Source of the DNA: Maritalea myrionectae DSM 19524
Lineage (GTDB): Bacteria > Pseudomonadota > Alphaproteobacteria > Rhizobiales > Devosiaceae
Direction: 5' to 3'
Assembly: GCF_000423365.1 (NCBI RefSeq)
Contig: NZ_AUHV01000002.1
Span: 1 to 64,000 of the forward strand
Length of the DNA: 64,000 nt
A model generated the notes under the pieces. The model was not told where the DNA came from, did not search any database, and saw only the letters and a list, made by a program, of their open reading frames with translations. The translations under genes were made by a program, and so were the position numbers. Each line of letters begins with the position of its first letter. Position 1 is the first letter of the stretch. Below, one piece after another: positions 34,137 to 43,244 of the stretch.

Positions 34137-35060
34137 ATGTCCAACCAATATCTAATCATCGATCCGCAAGAACAACTTGATGTAATTAAGGGGCTCGCCA
34201 GTGAAGTACGCGTGCGGATTATTCGCCTGCTTGAGGCAGAGGGCTCACTTAATGTGAACCAGATTTCAGAACGGTTGGGTCTGCCGCAATCCACCATTTC
34301 GTCTAATTTGCAAATCCTTGAAGATGTCAATCTTGTCACCACCAAGTCGGTCAAAGCCCGCAAGGGCAGCCAAAAGATCTGTAAATCCAATTTTTCCGAA
34401 ATTCTTATTGCTTTCAGTGATTTACAGCAGGAAAAAGATGATGATGTCCTTGAGGTTTCCATGCCAATCGGACTTTACACCGGCAGCGATGTGTCGGCCC
34501 CCTGCGGGCTTTGCGCGCCCGATGGGGTTATTGGCCTTTTGGATGTGCCGGACACATTTCTTGAGCCCGACCGGATGAAAACCGGTCTTTTGTGGTTCAC
34601 ACGTGGCTATGTGGAATATCAATTTCCAAACAATATGAAATTGTCGGGTAAGCAGCCAAGCTCGGTAGAGTTTTCCATGGAACTGAGCTCTGAAGTGCCG
34701 GGTACAAGCGCTCATTGGCCATCAGATATCTCGATATGGGTCAACGGCGTGCATGTCGCCACATGGACATCTCCGGGAGATTTTGGCGACAAGCAAGGTG
34801 TCTTCACCCCTGACTGGTGGAAACTTAAGGGCTCCCAATATGGCAAGCTCAAGCATTGGCGGATCAATGGCACCGGCACCTATGTGGATGGCGTAAAGGT
34901 CTCAGATATAAAGATAAATGATCTTGACATCGATGCGCACCGCTCCATTCGCATGCGGATCGGCGTGCGTGAAGATGCCGATCATCCGGGCGGCATCAAC
35001 ATCTTTGGCCGCGGCTTCGGCAACTATGACCAGGACATAATTATGCGCCTGCGCGCTTAA
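34137..35060 (+). CDS. ArsR-type regulator with a C-terminal carbohydrate-sensing-like domain
   Basis: 307 aa from ATG 34137; the open frame upstream to 33639 only covers the GGDEF remnant and terminator. Residues about 10-90 are a winged helix-turn-helix of ArsR type (LDVIKGLASEVRVRIIRLLE, then VNQISERLGLPQSTISSNLQ). The rest (about 110-307) is not a metal-binding ArsR tail but a 200-residue beta-rich domain with CGLCAPDGVIG, SIWVNGVHVATWTSPGDFGD, DWWKLKGSQYG and an aromatic-rich end, reminiscent of a jelly-roll or carbohydrate-binding module. It precedes a GH51 gene and an oligosaccharide importer, so it probably senses an arabinose-containing sugar. ArsR proteins are usually repressors. 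Confidence 0.75.
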   Translation: MSNQYLIIDPQEQLDVIKGLASEVRVRIIRLLEAEGSLNVNQISERLGLPQSTISSNLQILEDVNLVTTKSVKARKGSQKICKSNFSEILIAFSDLQQEKDDDVLEVSMPIGLYTGSDVSAPCGLCAPDGVIGLLDVPDTFLEPDRMKTGLLWFTRGYVEYQFPNNMKLSGKQPSSVEFSMELSSEVPGTSAHWPSDISIWVNGVHVATWTSPGDFGDKQGVFTPDWWKLKGSQYGKLKHWRINGTGTYVDGVKVSDIKINDLDIDAHRSIRMRIGVREDADHPGGINIFGRGFGNYDQDIIMRLRA

Positions 35061-35095
35061 TAGAATGTTGACAACTCGCCTCACTTGAGAGACAG

Positions 35096-35137
35096 TATCG
35101 GAAAATTTGGTACAAACCGGATATTTCGATATAAAAG
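35096..35137 (+). promoter_or_regulatory. Promoter/operator region of the arabinofuranosidase gene
   Basis: The left part 35096-35124 (TATCGGAAAATTTGGTACAA and following) matches 36665-36693 upstream of the binding-protein gene in 22 of 29 positions. The right part 35116-35137 matches the element before the regulator gene in 19 of 22. TA(T/C)C-N9-GGTA forms a short inverted repeat in the left part. Best guess: operator (left) and -10 region (right). Confidence 0.6.
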
Positions 35138-35149
35138 GGAGGCGGCCAC

Positions 35150-36658
35150 ATGAAGGCCAATGTCACAGCGCATTCGCGGTACATAATCGCAGATATCGAC
35201 AAGCGGCTTTATGGGTCGTTTCTCGAGCATATGGGTCGGGCAGTTTACACCGGCATTTATGAACCTGATCATCCGGAAGCTGATGAGAGCGGGATGCGTC
35301 GTGATGTGCTGGAACTGGTTCGTGAACTGGACACGCCGATTTGCCGCTACCCTGGGGGCAATTTTGTTTCAGCCTATAATTGGGAAGATGGCATCGGGCC
35401 GAAGGACGAACGCCCTACCCGTCTGGACCTCGCCTGGCGCACCAGCGAATCTAACCATGTGGGCATTCATGAGTTTGCTGACTGGGCTGAAAAAGCAAAT
35501 ACAGAAATGATGCTTGCCGTAAATCTGGGCTCACGCGGTCTGGATGAAGCACGTGCTTTTCTTGAATATGTGAACCATCCCGGCGGCACCTATTGGTCGG
35601 ATCTGCGCCGCAAAAACGGTCAGTCAGACCCATGGAATGTTAAGACCTGGTGTCTGGGCAACGAGATGGATGGCCCCTGGCAGGTTGGTCACAAGACTGC
35701 TGATGAATATGGTCATTTGGCCAATGAAGTGGCGAAGGCCATGCGCGGCTACCAAAGCGATCTGGAGTTGGTGGCCTGCGGTTCATCCGGACCAGGCATG
35801 TCTACTTTTCCGCAGTGGGAAGCCACAGTGCTTGAGCACACATATGAGAATGTGGATTTGATCTCATTGCATATGTATTTTGAGAACTATGAGAAAAACA
35901 CGGCAGAATTCCTCGCACTGCCGGAAAAACTCGACAGATATATCGGCACAGTTTCGGGCGTTATCGACTTCATCAAGTCAAAAAAGCGCGCCAAGCATGA
36001 TGTGAAAATCTCATTTGATGAGTGGAATGTCTGGTATCATGAGCGCAAGTCCGACATGGAAAAGCTTGCCGAGTGGGACTGGCCCTTTGCGCCGCACCTG
36101 CTTGAAGATGTCTATAATTTTGAAGATGTGCTGCAAGTGGGCTGCGCCATCAACACCTTCATCCGTCGCTCGGATGTGGTGCGGGTTGCCTGCATCGCAC
36201 AACTGGTGAATGTAATTGCCCCCATCATGACCGCGCCCAATGGCGATGCCTGGCGCCAAACAATCTTTTATCCGTTCAAATTTGCCTCAGCCCACGGGCG
36301 TGGCACAGCGTTGCGGCTCGACGTGGATTGCCCGGGGTACAAGGCTGATGTGGCAGATCACGTGTCCTATCTCGATATTGCCGGCGTGCATGATTCAGAT
36401 GCAGGCACGCTGACCTTCTTTGCCATCAACAGGAATGGTGAAGAGGCTTTGGAGGTAGATTTGTCCATTGAAGGGTTTGGCGAAATCAAAGCGGTAGAGC
36501 ACACCTTGATCCGCCATGAGGATCTTGAAGCAACAAACACGCAGAACGCACCAAATAACGTTGCTCCGCAAAAAGGCGACGGCGCACGCGTGGACGATGG
36601 CAAGCTCGAGCTGAACTTGCCGCCATATTCATATTCGATGTTCCGGGTTCAGCTATGA
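35150..36658 (+). CDS. Alpha-L-arabinofuranosidase, family GH51
   Basis: 502 aa with the GH51 TIM barrel and C-terminal jelly roll. N-terminal motif DIDKRLYGSFLEHMGRAVYT, the acid/base Glu in WCLGNEMDGPWQ near 172, and the nucleophile Glu in SFDEWNVWYH near 290. YRYPGGNFVSAYNWEDGIG-like segment (CRYPGGNFVSAYNW) contributes to the substrate pocket. There is no signal peptide, so it acts in the cytoplasm on short arabino-oligosaccharides brought in by the adjacent ABC importer, releasing L-arabinose for the oxidative operon at 21.8-33.6 kb. Confidence 0.95.
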   Translation: MKANVTAHSRYIIADIDKRLYGSFLEHMGRAVYTGIYEPDHPEADESGMRRDVLELVRELDTPICRYPGGNFVSAYNWEDGIGPKDERPTRLDLAWRTSESNHVGIHEFADWAEKANTEMMLAVNLGSRGLDEARAFLEYVNHPGGTYWSDLRRKNGQSDPWNVKTWCLGNEMDGPWQVGHKTADEYGHLANEVAKAMRGYQSDLELVACGSSGPGMSTFPQWEATVLEHTYENVDLISLHMYFENYEKNTAEFLALPEKLDRYIGTVSGVIDFIKSKKRAKHDVKISFDEWNVWYHERKSDMEKLAEWDWPFAPHLLEDVYNFEDVLQVGCAINTFIRRSDVVRVACIAQLVNVIAPIMTAPNGDAWRQTIFYPFKFASAHGRGTALRLDVDCPGYKADVADHVSYLDIAGVHDSDAGTLTFFAINRNGEEALEVDLSIEGFGEIKAVEHTLIRHEDLEATNTQNAPNNVAPQKGDGARVDDGKLELNLPPYSYSMFRVQL

Positions 36659-36664
36659 GTTGAA

Positions 36665-36693
36665 TACCGGGAAATTGGGTACACATCCGAGAT
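36665..36693 (+). promoter_or_regulatory. Repeated element upstream of the binding-protein gene
   Basis: TACCGGGAAATTGGGTACAC and the following nine bases agree in 22 of 29 positions with 35096-35124. TACC-N9-GGTA is an inverted repeat. The element lies 71 bp before the ATG of the transporter operon. Further downstream ACACATC (36681-36687) and GATGTGT (36713-36719) could form a leader hairpin. Confidence 0.55.
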
Positions 36694-36763
36694 CCGTAGG
36701 AGGGGTTTCCCAGATGTGTGTCATTTCAGGAAGGGTCGAGAACCGACCAAAAGGGAGGATTAA

Positions 36764-38023
36764 ATGAGAAAGATTTTAGCTATTGCTGCCAGTGCGTTAT
36801 TGGCGACATCAGCAGCACAAGCCGCAGAAACAGTGGTTTGGTGGGACTTTCTGGGCGGCGGTGACGGCGTTCGCATGAAGCAAATGATCGCCGATTTCAA
36901 TGAAGGCCATGAGGGCGAAATTGAGATTGATGGCACCACACTCGATTGGGGCGTGCCATTTTACACCAAAGTACAAACTTCGGTTGCCGTAGGCGAAGCG
37001 CCTGACATTATGACCTACCACGCCAGTCGTATTCCGCTGGCCATCAAGCAAGGCCTGTTGCAGGAGATTACCGACGAAGACTGGCAGACCATGGGGCTCG
37101 GCGAGGAAGATTTCGCTGACTCAATCTGGGATGGTGTTTCAGCAGATGGCAAACAGTATGGCGTGCCACTGGATACGCACCCGATCGTGCTTTATTACAA
37201 CAAGGATGTCTTGGCGGAAGCGGGCCTTTTGGACGAAAATGGTCAGCCAAAAGGTCTAGATTCTCGCGAAGGCTTCAACGCCACCTTGCAGGCATTGAAA
37301 GACGCCGAGTCGGTCAAATTCCCGCTGGCTTCGGTCACAGCGGACGGTAACTTCATGTTCCGCACCATTTACTCGCTGATGGGTCAGCAAGATGGTGAAT
37401 TGATGACCGATGGCGAGTTCCTTGTTGGCGACAACGCAGAGAAGCTGGAAAACGCACTGAGCGTGCTGCAACAGTGGACCAATGAGGGTCTGCAATCCAC
37501 ATATACCGATTATCCGGCCACAGTAGCGCTGTTCACCAGCGGCGAAGCGGCCATGATGATCAATGGTGTGTGGGAAGTGCCCACCATGGTGGACCTGCAC
37601 AAGGAAGGCAAATTGTTCGAATGGGGCGCTGTGGAATTGCCCGTGATCTTCGATCATCCTGCCACCTATTCAGACAGCCACGTTTTTGCCATCCCGAAAG
37701 GCAACGACATGTCTGAAGAAAAGCGTGCAGCCGTGCTTGAAGTGATGTCCTGGATGTCCAAGAACTCCTTGTTCTGGGCCACTGCGGGTCACATTCCGGC
37801 CAACAGCAACATCACTGCGATGGATGAATATAAGGCGATGGAACCAAATTCCACTTATTCTTCACTCACCGCAAACATGATCTATGACCCAAAAACACCG
37901 CTGGCTGGTGTTGCAGGTCCGATCTTTGATGTGATGTCCACCTACTTTGTGCCAACGCTCAATGGTGAAATGGATCCCGAAGAAGCGGTATCCGAAATCC
38001 AGTATGAGCTAAACGATATGTAA
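36764..38023 (+). CDS. Arabino-oligosaccharide ABC transporter, binding protein
   Basis: 419 aa with Sec signal (MRKILAIAASALLATSAAQA). A type-2 extracellular sugar-binding fold (SBP_bac_1): ETVVWWDFLGGGDGVRMKQM, PDIMTYHASRI, GVPLDTHPIVLYYNKDVLAE and GEAAMMINGVWEVP. The ribosome site is GGGAGG 8 bp before the ATG. Being the first gene of a MalFGK-type operon behind GH51, it probably binds arabinobiose/arabinotriose or arabinoxylan fragments, like Bacillus AraN in role. The exact ligand is inference. Confidence 0.9.
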   Translation: MRKILAIAASALLATSAAQAAETVVWWDFLGGGDGVRMKQMIADFNEGHEGEIEIDGTTLDWGVPFYTKVQTSVAVGEAPDIMTYHASRIPLAIKQGLLQEITDEDWQTMGLGEEDFADSIWDGVSADGKQYGVPLDTHPIVLYYNKDVLAEAGLLDENGQPKGLDSREGFNATLQALKDAESVKFPLASVTADGNFMFRTIYSLMGQQDGELMTDGEFLVGDNAEKLENALSVLQQWTNEGLQSTYTDYPATVALFTSGEAAMMINGVWEVPTMVDLHKEGKLFEWGAVELPVIFDHPATYSDSHVFAIPKGNDMSEEKRAAVLEVMSWMSKNSLFWATAGHIPANSNITAMDEYKAMEPNSTYSSLTANMIYDPKTPLAGVAGPIFDVMSTYFVPTLNGEMDPEEAVSEIQYELNDM

Positions 38024-38045
38024 GCTGGACCTGAAGCTTAAATCC

Positions 38046-38080
38046 GTACCGGGGCGTTGTCTCTCCATTTGCCCCGGTAC
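38046..38080 (+). promoter_or_regulatory. Intercistronic stem-loop after the binding-protein gene
   Basis: GTACCGGGGC (38046-38055) pairs perfectly with GCCCCGGTAC (38071-38080) over a 15-base loop, in the 84-bp gap before the permease gene. Probably a partial terminator or mRNA end protector favouring the binding protein. Confidence 0.7.
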
Positions 38081-38107
38081 CACTTGGTTCACAGAAAGGA
38101 TTAGGTT

Positions 38108-38989
38108 GTGCTGCGCAACGCCAAAAGAGAAACGCTGATCGCCTATATCCTGATCGCGCCCTTTGTCGCGATCTATGGCCTGATCTTCGTTTATCCGACT
38201 ATTGATTTGTTTTTCCTATCGTTTCAGGACGCGCCGCTTATCGGCCCAGGCGAGTTTGCGGGCACGGAAAACTATGAACGGCTGCCACGCGATCGCCGTT
38301 TTGGCACTGCCTTTTGGAACACCGCTTACTTTGTCGCGCTCACGGTTATTCCTGGCACGCTGGTGGCGCTGGCCATCTCCATGGGCGTGACACGCCTTTC
38401 CGGTCGTGTGCAGGCGCTGGTGCTATCGCTTTTCTTTCTGCCCTATATTTTGCCGGTCTCTGTGGTTTTTCGCCTGTGGGACTGGACGCTGAATTTCCAG
38501 TTCGGCATTGCCATGCATTTACTGGATATTTTCGGGCTTGATCGTATTCCAATTTTCAAAACCACAACCTGGTTTATGCCTGCGGTTGCCTTTGTCACCA
38601 TATGGTGGACTTGCGGCTTTTCCATCCTGCTGTTTCTGGCCGGCCTACGCGCAATTCCCAAAGAGATTTACGAGGCTGCGGCACTCGACAACACCTCGCG
38701 CTGGCGCATGTTCCGGCATGTCACCTGGCCCCTTCTCTGGCCGGTAACCGGGCTGGTGCTGACCATCCAACTGATTTTGCAGTTAAAGATTTTTGATCAG
38801 GTCTATCTGTTTAGCCAGGGCGGACGGCCAAACGACAATCTGGTGATGGTTTATTACATTTTCCAACGCGCCTTTGTGAACAATCAGGGCGGGCGCGCGG
38901 CCGCCATCGCAGTGGTGCTGTTCATAATGGTGATCATTATCTCAGTGCTCAATTTTCAACTCATGCGGTTTTCGGAGCGGCGCAAATGA
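38108..38989 (+). CDS. Sugar ABC transporter permease, MalF/AraP-type
   Basis: 293 aa starting at GTG 38108 (AAAGGA upstream). Six membrane helices, with the EAA-type coupling loop YEAAALDNTSRWRMFRHVTW near 196. It ends overlapping the second permease by 4 bp. It forms the heterodimeric channel with the following gene. Confidence 0.92.
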   Translation: MLRNAKRETLIAYILIAPFVAIYGLIFVYPTIDLFFLSFQDAPLIGPGEFAGTENYERLPRDRRFGTAFWNTAYFVALTVIPGTLVALAISMGVTRLSGRVQALVLSLFFLPYILPVSVVFRLWDWTLNFQFGIAMHLLDIFGLDRIPIFKTTTWFMPAVAFVTIWWTCGFSILLFLAGLRAIPKEIYEAAALDNTSRWRMFRHVTWPLLWPVTGLVLTIQLILQLKIFDQVYLFSQGGRPNDNLVMVYYIFQRAFVNNQGGRAAAIAVVLFIMVIIISVLNFQLMRFSERRK

Positions 38990-39828
38990 CCCCCACAACC
39001 ATCAAACGCATCAATTGGGTCGGCGGCATATTTACGGTCTTCACCGTAATCTGTGCCATCTTGTGGGCCTTCCCCATTTATTGGGGCATCATCAGTTCGA
39101 TTAAGCCAGAGGATGAAGTCATTCGGCCCTATATTGAATTGTGGCCAGAAACACTAACCTTCGAGCATTACTGGTTTGCCCTCACCGAAACGCAGATTGG
39201 CACCTGGTACATAAATTCCATCGTCACCGCAGTGGGTGTGACTGTATTGACCGTCTCGACCTCACTGTTTGCTGGCTATGCGATTTCGCAACTTCGCTTT
39301 CCGGGTCGCACAGCTTTGTGGTGGCTGATTTTGGCCAGCTTTATGGTGCCGACGCAGGTGCTGATTGTGAACCATTTTGTGTTGATGGCAGATCTGAAAA
39401 TGCTGAACAGCTGGGCGGGAATTATCCTGCCTCAGCTCATCCATCCGGTTATTATCATTGTCTATAAGCAATTTTTCGATCAGGTGCCCAAGGATTTCCG
39501 CGAAGCGGCAGCCATGGATAATGCCAGCGAGTGGGATATTTTGTTCAAAATCTATATCCCGATGAATTGGGGCGTCACCACTGCCCTTTCTATCGTGATC
39601 TTTATCTGGGCATGGAATGCCTTTTTGTGGCCCTTCCTGGCGGTCACCAAAACCGAAATGATGACCATCACGGTCGGCATCACCCAGGTATTTGATGCTT
39701 TCGGCGTTTATTATGCGCGGCAATTGTCGGCGGCCGTACTGGCTGGCTTCCCTGTGGCGCTGGCTTATCTGTTGTTCCAGCGACGGGTGACACAAGCCAT
39801 CACGCTGAGCGCAGGGATCAAGGGATGA
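38986..39828 (+). CDS. Sugar ABC transporter permease, MalG/AraQ-type
   Basis: 280 aa with six hydrophobic helices and the coupling loop REAAAMDNASEWDILFKIYI near 170. N-terminal PIYWGIISSIKPEDEV is typical of MalG-group proteins. Its ATG overlaps the stop of the first permease. Confidence 0.92.
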   Translation: MTPTTIKRINWVGGIFTVFTVICAILWAFPIYWGIISSIKPEDEVIRPYIELWPETLTFEHYWFALTETQIGTWYINSIVTAVGVTVLTVSTSLFAGYAISQLRFPGRTALWWLILASFMVPTQVLIVNHFVLMADLKMLNSWAGIILPQLIHPVIIIVYKQFFDQVPKDFREAAAMDNASEWDILFKIYIPMNWGVTTALSIVIFIWAWNAFLWPFLAVTKTEMMTITVGITQVFDAFGVYYARQLSAAVLAGFPVALAYLLFQRRVTQAITLSAGIKG

Positions 39829-39861
39829 TGTGCACTCAATCTAAAGGACAAAGGGCGGGAC

Positions 39862-40932
39862 ATGTCTGAAATATCATTAAATAATGTATGCAAAAGCTTC
39901 GGTGGCGTTCAGGTGATCGACGGGATATCCCTCGATATTGAATCTGGTGAGCTGGTTGTCTTTCTCGGGCCTTCCGGCTCGGGTAAATCCACCCTGCTGC
40001 GTATGATTGCCGGGCTTGAAACCATCGATGAGGGCGAGTTGACCATTGGCGGCAAGCGTTCGGAACATCTTGCACCGGGTCAGCGCGATGTGGCCATGGT
40101 GTTCCAAAATTATGCGCTTTATCCGCATATGAGCGTTCGCGAAAATATGGCGTTCGGCCTCAAAAATATCCGCATGCCCAAGGACGAGATTGAACGCCGC
40201 GTCAATGACGCCGCGCGCATTCTGGAAATGGATGCGTTGCTGGACCGCCGGCCTGCGCAGCTGTCTGGGGGCCAGCGCCAGCGCGTGGCCATCGGTCGGG
40301 CCATTGTTAAGGAACCGGCCGCCTTTTTGTTTGACGAGCCCTTGTCCAATCTGGACGCGGCGCTACGCGTGCGCACCCGGGTGGAACTGGCAGAGCTGCA
40401 CCAACGCATGCAATCCACGATGATTTACGTGACGCACGACCAGACAGAAGCCATGACACTTGCGGATCGGATCATCATTTTGAACGATTGCCAGATCGAA
40501 CAGATTGGCACCCCCATGGATGTTTATCTTTATCCCAATTCCCGCTTTGTTGCCGGATTTGTGGGTAGCCCGGGGATGAATTTTCTCCAGGCCGAATTGA
40601 GCGGCACGGCGGGCAAGCAACAGGCAAAACTGGGCGACGGGTCGCAAATCGAGCTTTCGGTTGATCTGGGTCCGGGCGCCTACGAATTGGGCATTCGTCC
40701 GGAAGCGGTGCGGGTCAGCGCGACACCGGCAGCCACAACCGGCACAGCCACCGTGGTAGAACGGCTGGGCGAGCGCACGCTTGTGCATTTGCGTCTTGAA
40801 GATGGCACCGAACTCATCGCTCAGGATGGCGGACACTCCGAGGTAAAACCGGGTGACTTGGTTCACCTCACGTTCGACACCAGCCAGCTGCACCTGTTCG
40901 ATGACAAAGGGCGCGCCCACCACGCGAAATAG
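39862..40932 (+). CDS. Sugar ABC transporter ATP-binding protein, UgpC/MsmK-type
   Basis: 356 aa. Walker A GPSGSGKST near 39, signature LSGGQRQRV near 135, Walker B FLFDEPLSNLDA, switch His in VTHDQTEAMTLADRI. The C-terminal TOBE/regulatory domain (about 235-356) ends with VHLTFDTSQLHLFDDKG, which is typical of MalK-like proteins. It starts 33 bp after the second permease and is last in the arabinan operon. Confidence 0.95.
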   Translation: MSEISLNNVCKSFGGVQVIDGISLDIESGELVVFLGPSGSGKSTLLRMIAGLETIDEGELTIGGKRSEHLAPGQRDVAMVFQNYALYPHMSVRENMAFGLKNIRMPKDEIERRVNDAARILEMDALLDRRPAQLSGGQRQRVAIGRAIVKEPAAFLFDEPLSNLDAALRVRTRVELAELHQRMQSTMIYVTHDQTEAMTLADRIIILNDCQIEQIGTPMDVYLYPNSRFVAGFVGSPGMNFLQAELSGTAGKQQAKLGDGSQIELSVDLGPGAYELGIRPEAVRVSATPAATTGTATVVERLGERTLVHLRLEDGTELIAQDGGHSEVKPGDLVHLTFDTSQLHLFDDKGRAHHAK

Positions 40933-41291
40933 GCGGCGCGCCTCCCTATTCTATTGCTCTTCGGGGCATTTACGGCACATACGCCCCTGCCCGCTTGTTT
41001 TGCGGGCTGCGGCTCCTGGCTGCACTATTCGAGTCATGCACCCAACTGCCAGCTTATTGCTGAGGCAGCATGATTTTCGCAACCACGCACACCGGCGACC
41101 GCCCGACAAATTGTCATCAGTGCCGCTACACCCTATACGCGCCGTGCAAACGGCCACGATGAATCCAAGCCAAATACAGTGCGTTGCAAATCCAAACATT
41201 TCAGAAAAATGGCGGAGAACGGTCGTTCATGTATTGGCAGTTTGGTCTGGCGATGGCCGCTGGCTAAACCTGAAGGTTGGTTGCAGGTAGA
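40933..41291. other. 359-bp intergenic region without a recognised gene
   Basis: This lies between the converging ends of the arabinan operon and the BKACE operon. It contains the hairpin at 40989-41007. Frames in all phases are interrupted or unlike any family I know; a short frame from 41199 leftwards has no supporting signal. Confidence 0.5.
40989..41007 (+). terminator. Weak terminator-like hairpin
   Basis: GCCCGC-TTGTTTT-GCGGGC, a 6-bp perfect GC stem about 57 bp after the arabinan ATPase stop and without a following T-run. It may end either converging operon. Confidence 0.35.
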
Positions 41292-42224
41292 TCAAAAGCT
41301 GACCCGGTCAGCACCCTTGAGCCCAAGCATTTCGCGGGCTTCATCCGGGGTTGCCACCGTGCAACCCAACGACTCTATGATTTGCTTGATCTTTGCGACT
41401 TGCTGGGCGTTGTTCTCTGCGAGCTTTCCGCGGGAGATAAACAAACTGTCCTCAAGCCCTACTCGAATATTGCCTCCCATTTGGCTTGCACTAGTGGCTA
41501 GAGACATCTGCGCACCTCCAGCGCCGAGAACGGACCATTCATAATCGTCGCCAAACAGCCGATCAGCCGTTTGCTTCATGAACACCAGGTTTTCGAGGTC
41601 GGGTCCAATACCACCCAGAATTCCTAGTACGAACTGAATAAAAATTGGTGCCTTGAACAGACCGATATCGACGCAGAACTTCAAATTATACAAATGCCCG
41701 ACATCGTAACATTCATGCTCGAACTTTATGTCGAGGGGTGAAAGCTGAGTGGCTGCATTTTTGATGTCGGCAAAGGTGTTTCTAAAAATATAGGATTCTG
41801 AGTTTTCGATATACTCTTTCTCCCAATCAAACTTGAACTCATCATAGCGCTTGGCGAGTGGGTGAAACGAGAAATTCATTGACCCCATATTCATCGAACA
41901 CATTTCCGGCGAAAAGCGAAGGGCTGGAGCAATGCGTTCTTCAACACTATTGGTCAAGCTACCACCGGTAGAGATGTTGATCACGGCATCTGTTCTCTTT
42001 TTTATATCGGGCAGAAACTTTTGAAAGTCATCGGGGTTGATGGAAACGGAACCGTTTTGCGGATTTCTGGCATGTAGATGGAGAACCGAAGCGCCAGCCT
42101 CCGCTGCAGCTACGGCCTGATCCCTGATGTCAGCCGGATGAAAAGGCAAGGCATCAGACATCGTTGGCGTATGGATTGCCCCGGTGATAGCGCATGTGAC
42201 AATAGTTTTTCGTTGGCGTGCCAT
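41292..42224 (-). CDS. BKACE-family beta-keto acid cleavage enzyme (DUF849)
   Basis: 310 aa TIM barrel. These enzymes condense a beta-keto acid with acetyl-CoA and split it to acetoacetate and a new acyl-CoA. Signs: N-terminal IVTCAITGAIHTPTMSDALP, zinc-binding region SVLHLHARNPQNGS (His-x-His), VINISTGGS, KFEHECYDVGHL, and GGIGPDLENLV. It is last of ten genes in an operon with a Liv-type importer and a 3-hydroxy acid dehydrogenase, which would make the beta-keto acid it cleaves. The substrate R-group is unknown. Confidence 0.9.
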   Translation of the reverse strand: MARQRKTIVTCAITGAIHTPTMSDALPFHPADIRDQAVAAAEAGASVLHLHARNPQNGSVSINPDDFQKFLPDIKKRTDAVINISTGGSLTNSVEERIAPALRFSPEMCSMNMGSMNFSFHPLAKRYDEFKFDWEKEYIENSESYIFRNTFADIKNAATQLSPLDIKFEHECYDVGHLYNLKFCVDIGLFKAPIFIQFVLGILGGIGPDLENLVFMKQTADRLFGDDYEWSVLGAGGAQMSLATSASQMGGNIRVGLEDSLFISRGKLAENNAQQVAKIKQIIESLGCTVATPDEAREMLGLKGADRVSF

Positions 42225-43244
42225 TTATCTGTCCTGTTTTTGGTTTTCCACTCGATACAAAAGTGGGAAGAAGCTGATATCAAATCGATCACGGAGAATT
42301 CCCCAGATCCCATTTGGTGCTTTCAGCATGATGATGATCGCGACAACGCCGAGCGTTATCAGATAGCCCGTACCGAGGTCCGCGAGGGTTTCTCTGAGCG
42401 CAAAAAAGATAATGGCGCCGATAATGGGGCCTTCAATTGTGCCGATGCCGCCAATTACGACGATGAAAATCACAAATGCGGTCCAATCATTGACGCTAAA
42501 CGCCGCATCGGGCGAAATGCGCAGCTTTTGAAGGAAAATCAACGCCCCGACCATGCTTGTGAGCGCAGCTGACACGACATATGTAAAAAACTTTGTTTTC
42601 CAAATATCGATGCCGAGCGAAGATGCAGCCAGTTCATTGTCCCGGATTGCAGTGAGAGCGAGACCTTTGGAAGAACGTAAATATAGATAGACGAACAGAA
42701 TAATGAACGCAGCGAGCCCAAATGCGAGCCAATAGCTCAAGCTTTCTCTGGCAGCGCGTGTCTCCGCCATTGATTTAACAATACTTGCAGGAATCGATGT
42801 CCCAGATCCCCCGCCCAATGCGCTGATTTGTGCGAAACTGAGGCGAAATACTTCAGCAATAACCCAAGTGCCAATTGCGAAATACGCCCCGCGAAGCCTG
42901 AAAACCAGGAATGCGACCGGTATTGCAAGCAGAGCACCAATCACACCGGCAATGGGAATTGCGAGTATTGGGGGAACACCAATGAAAATGGTGAACGCGA
43001 AAAGCATATATCCACCCAGACCGACATATGCCTGCTGGCCGACGGACACGAGACCTGCATAGCCAGCCAAAAGGTTCCACAACGTAGCCAAAGAGATATA
43101 CAGCATGATTTCGCCTGCCAACCGAAGGTCTGCCCGGCCCAGCCAGTAGGGTGCTGCCGCAAGAGCTGCGGTGACGATTGCCAGCAGAACGGCCGTAACG
43201 ACATAATTCTTTGGTGTAAATCTTACAGTGTTATCGTTTTTCAT
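42225..43244 (-). CDS. livM: Branched-chain-type ABC transporter permease LivM
   Basis: 339 aa from ATG 43244 (GAGGATG before it), overlapping the livH stop by 4 bp; an upstream-extended frame to 43325 lies inside livH. About nine membrane helices and the LivM core GYAGLVSVGQQAYVGLGGYM. It ends directly before the BKACE start, so the two are co-transcribed. The substrate of the transporter is not necessarily an amino acid. Confidence 0.9.
   Translation of the reverse strand: MKNDNTVRFTPKNYVVTAVLLAIVTAALAAAPYWLGRADLRLAGEIMLYISLATLWNLLAGYAGLVSVGQQAYVGLGGYMLFAFTIFIGVPPILAIPIAGVIGALLAIPVAFLVFRLRGAYFAIGTWVIAEVFRLSFAQISALGGGSGTSIPASIVKSMAETRAARESLSYWLAFGLAAFIILFVYLYLRSSKGLALTAIRDNELAASSLGIDIWKTKFFTYVVSAALTSMVGALIFLQKLRISPDAAFSVNDWTAFVIFIVVIGGIGTIEGPIIGAIIFFALRETLADLGTGYLITLGVVAIIIMLKAPNGIWGILRDRFDISFFPLLYRVENQKQDR

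Noticed and set aside
40933-41291. Possible small gene on either strand near 41179-41290
   Set aside because: Frames overlap the BKACE end, lack ribosome sites and resemble no family.
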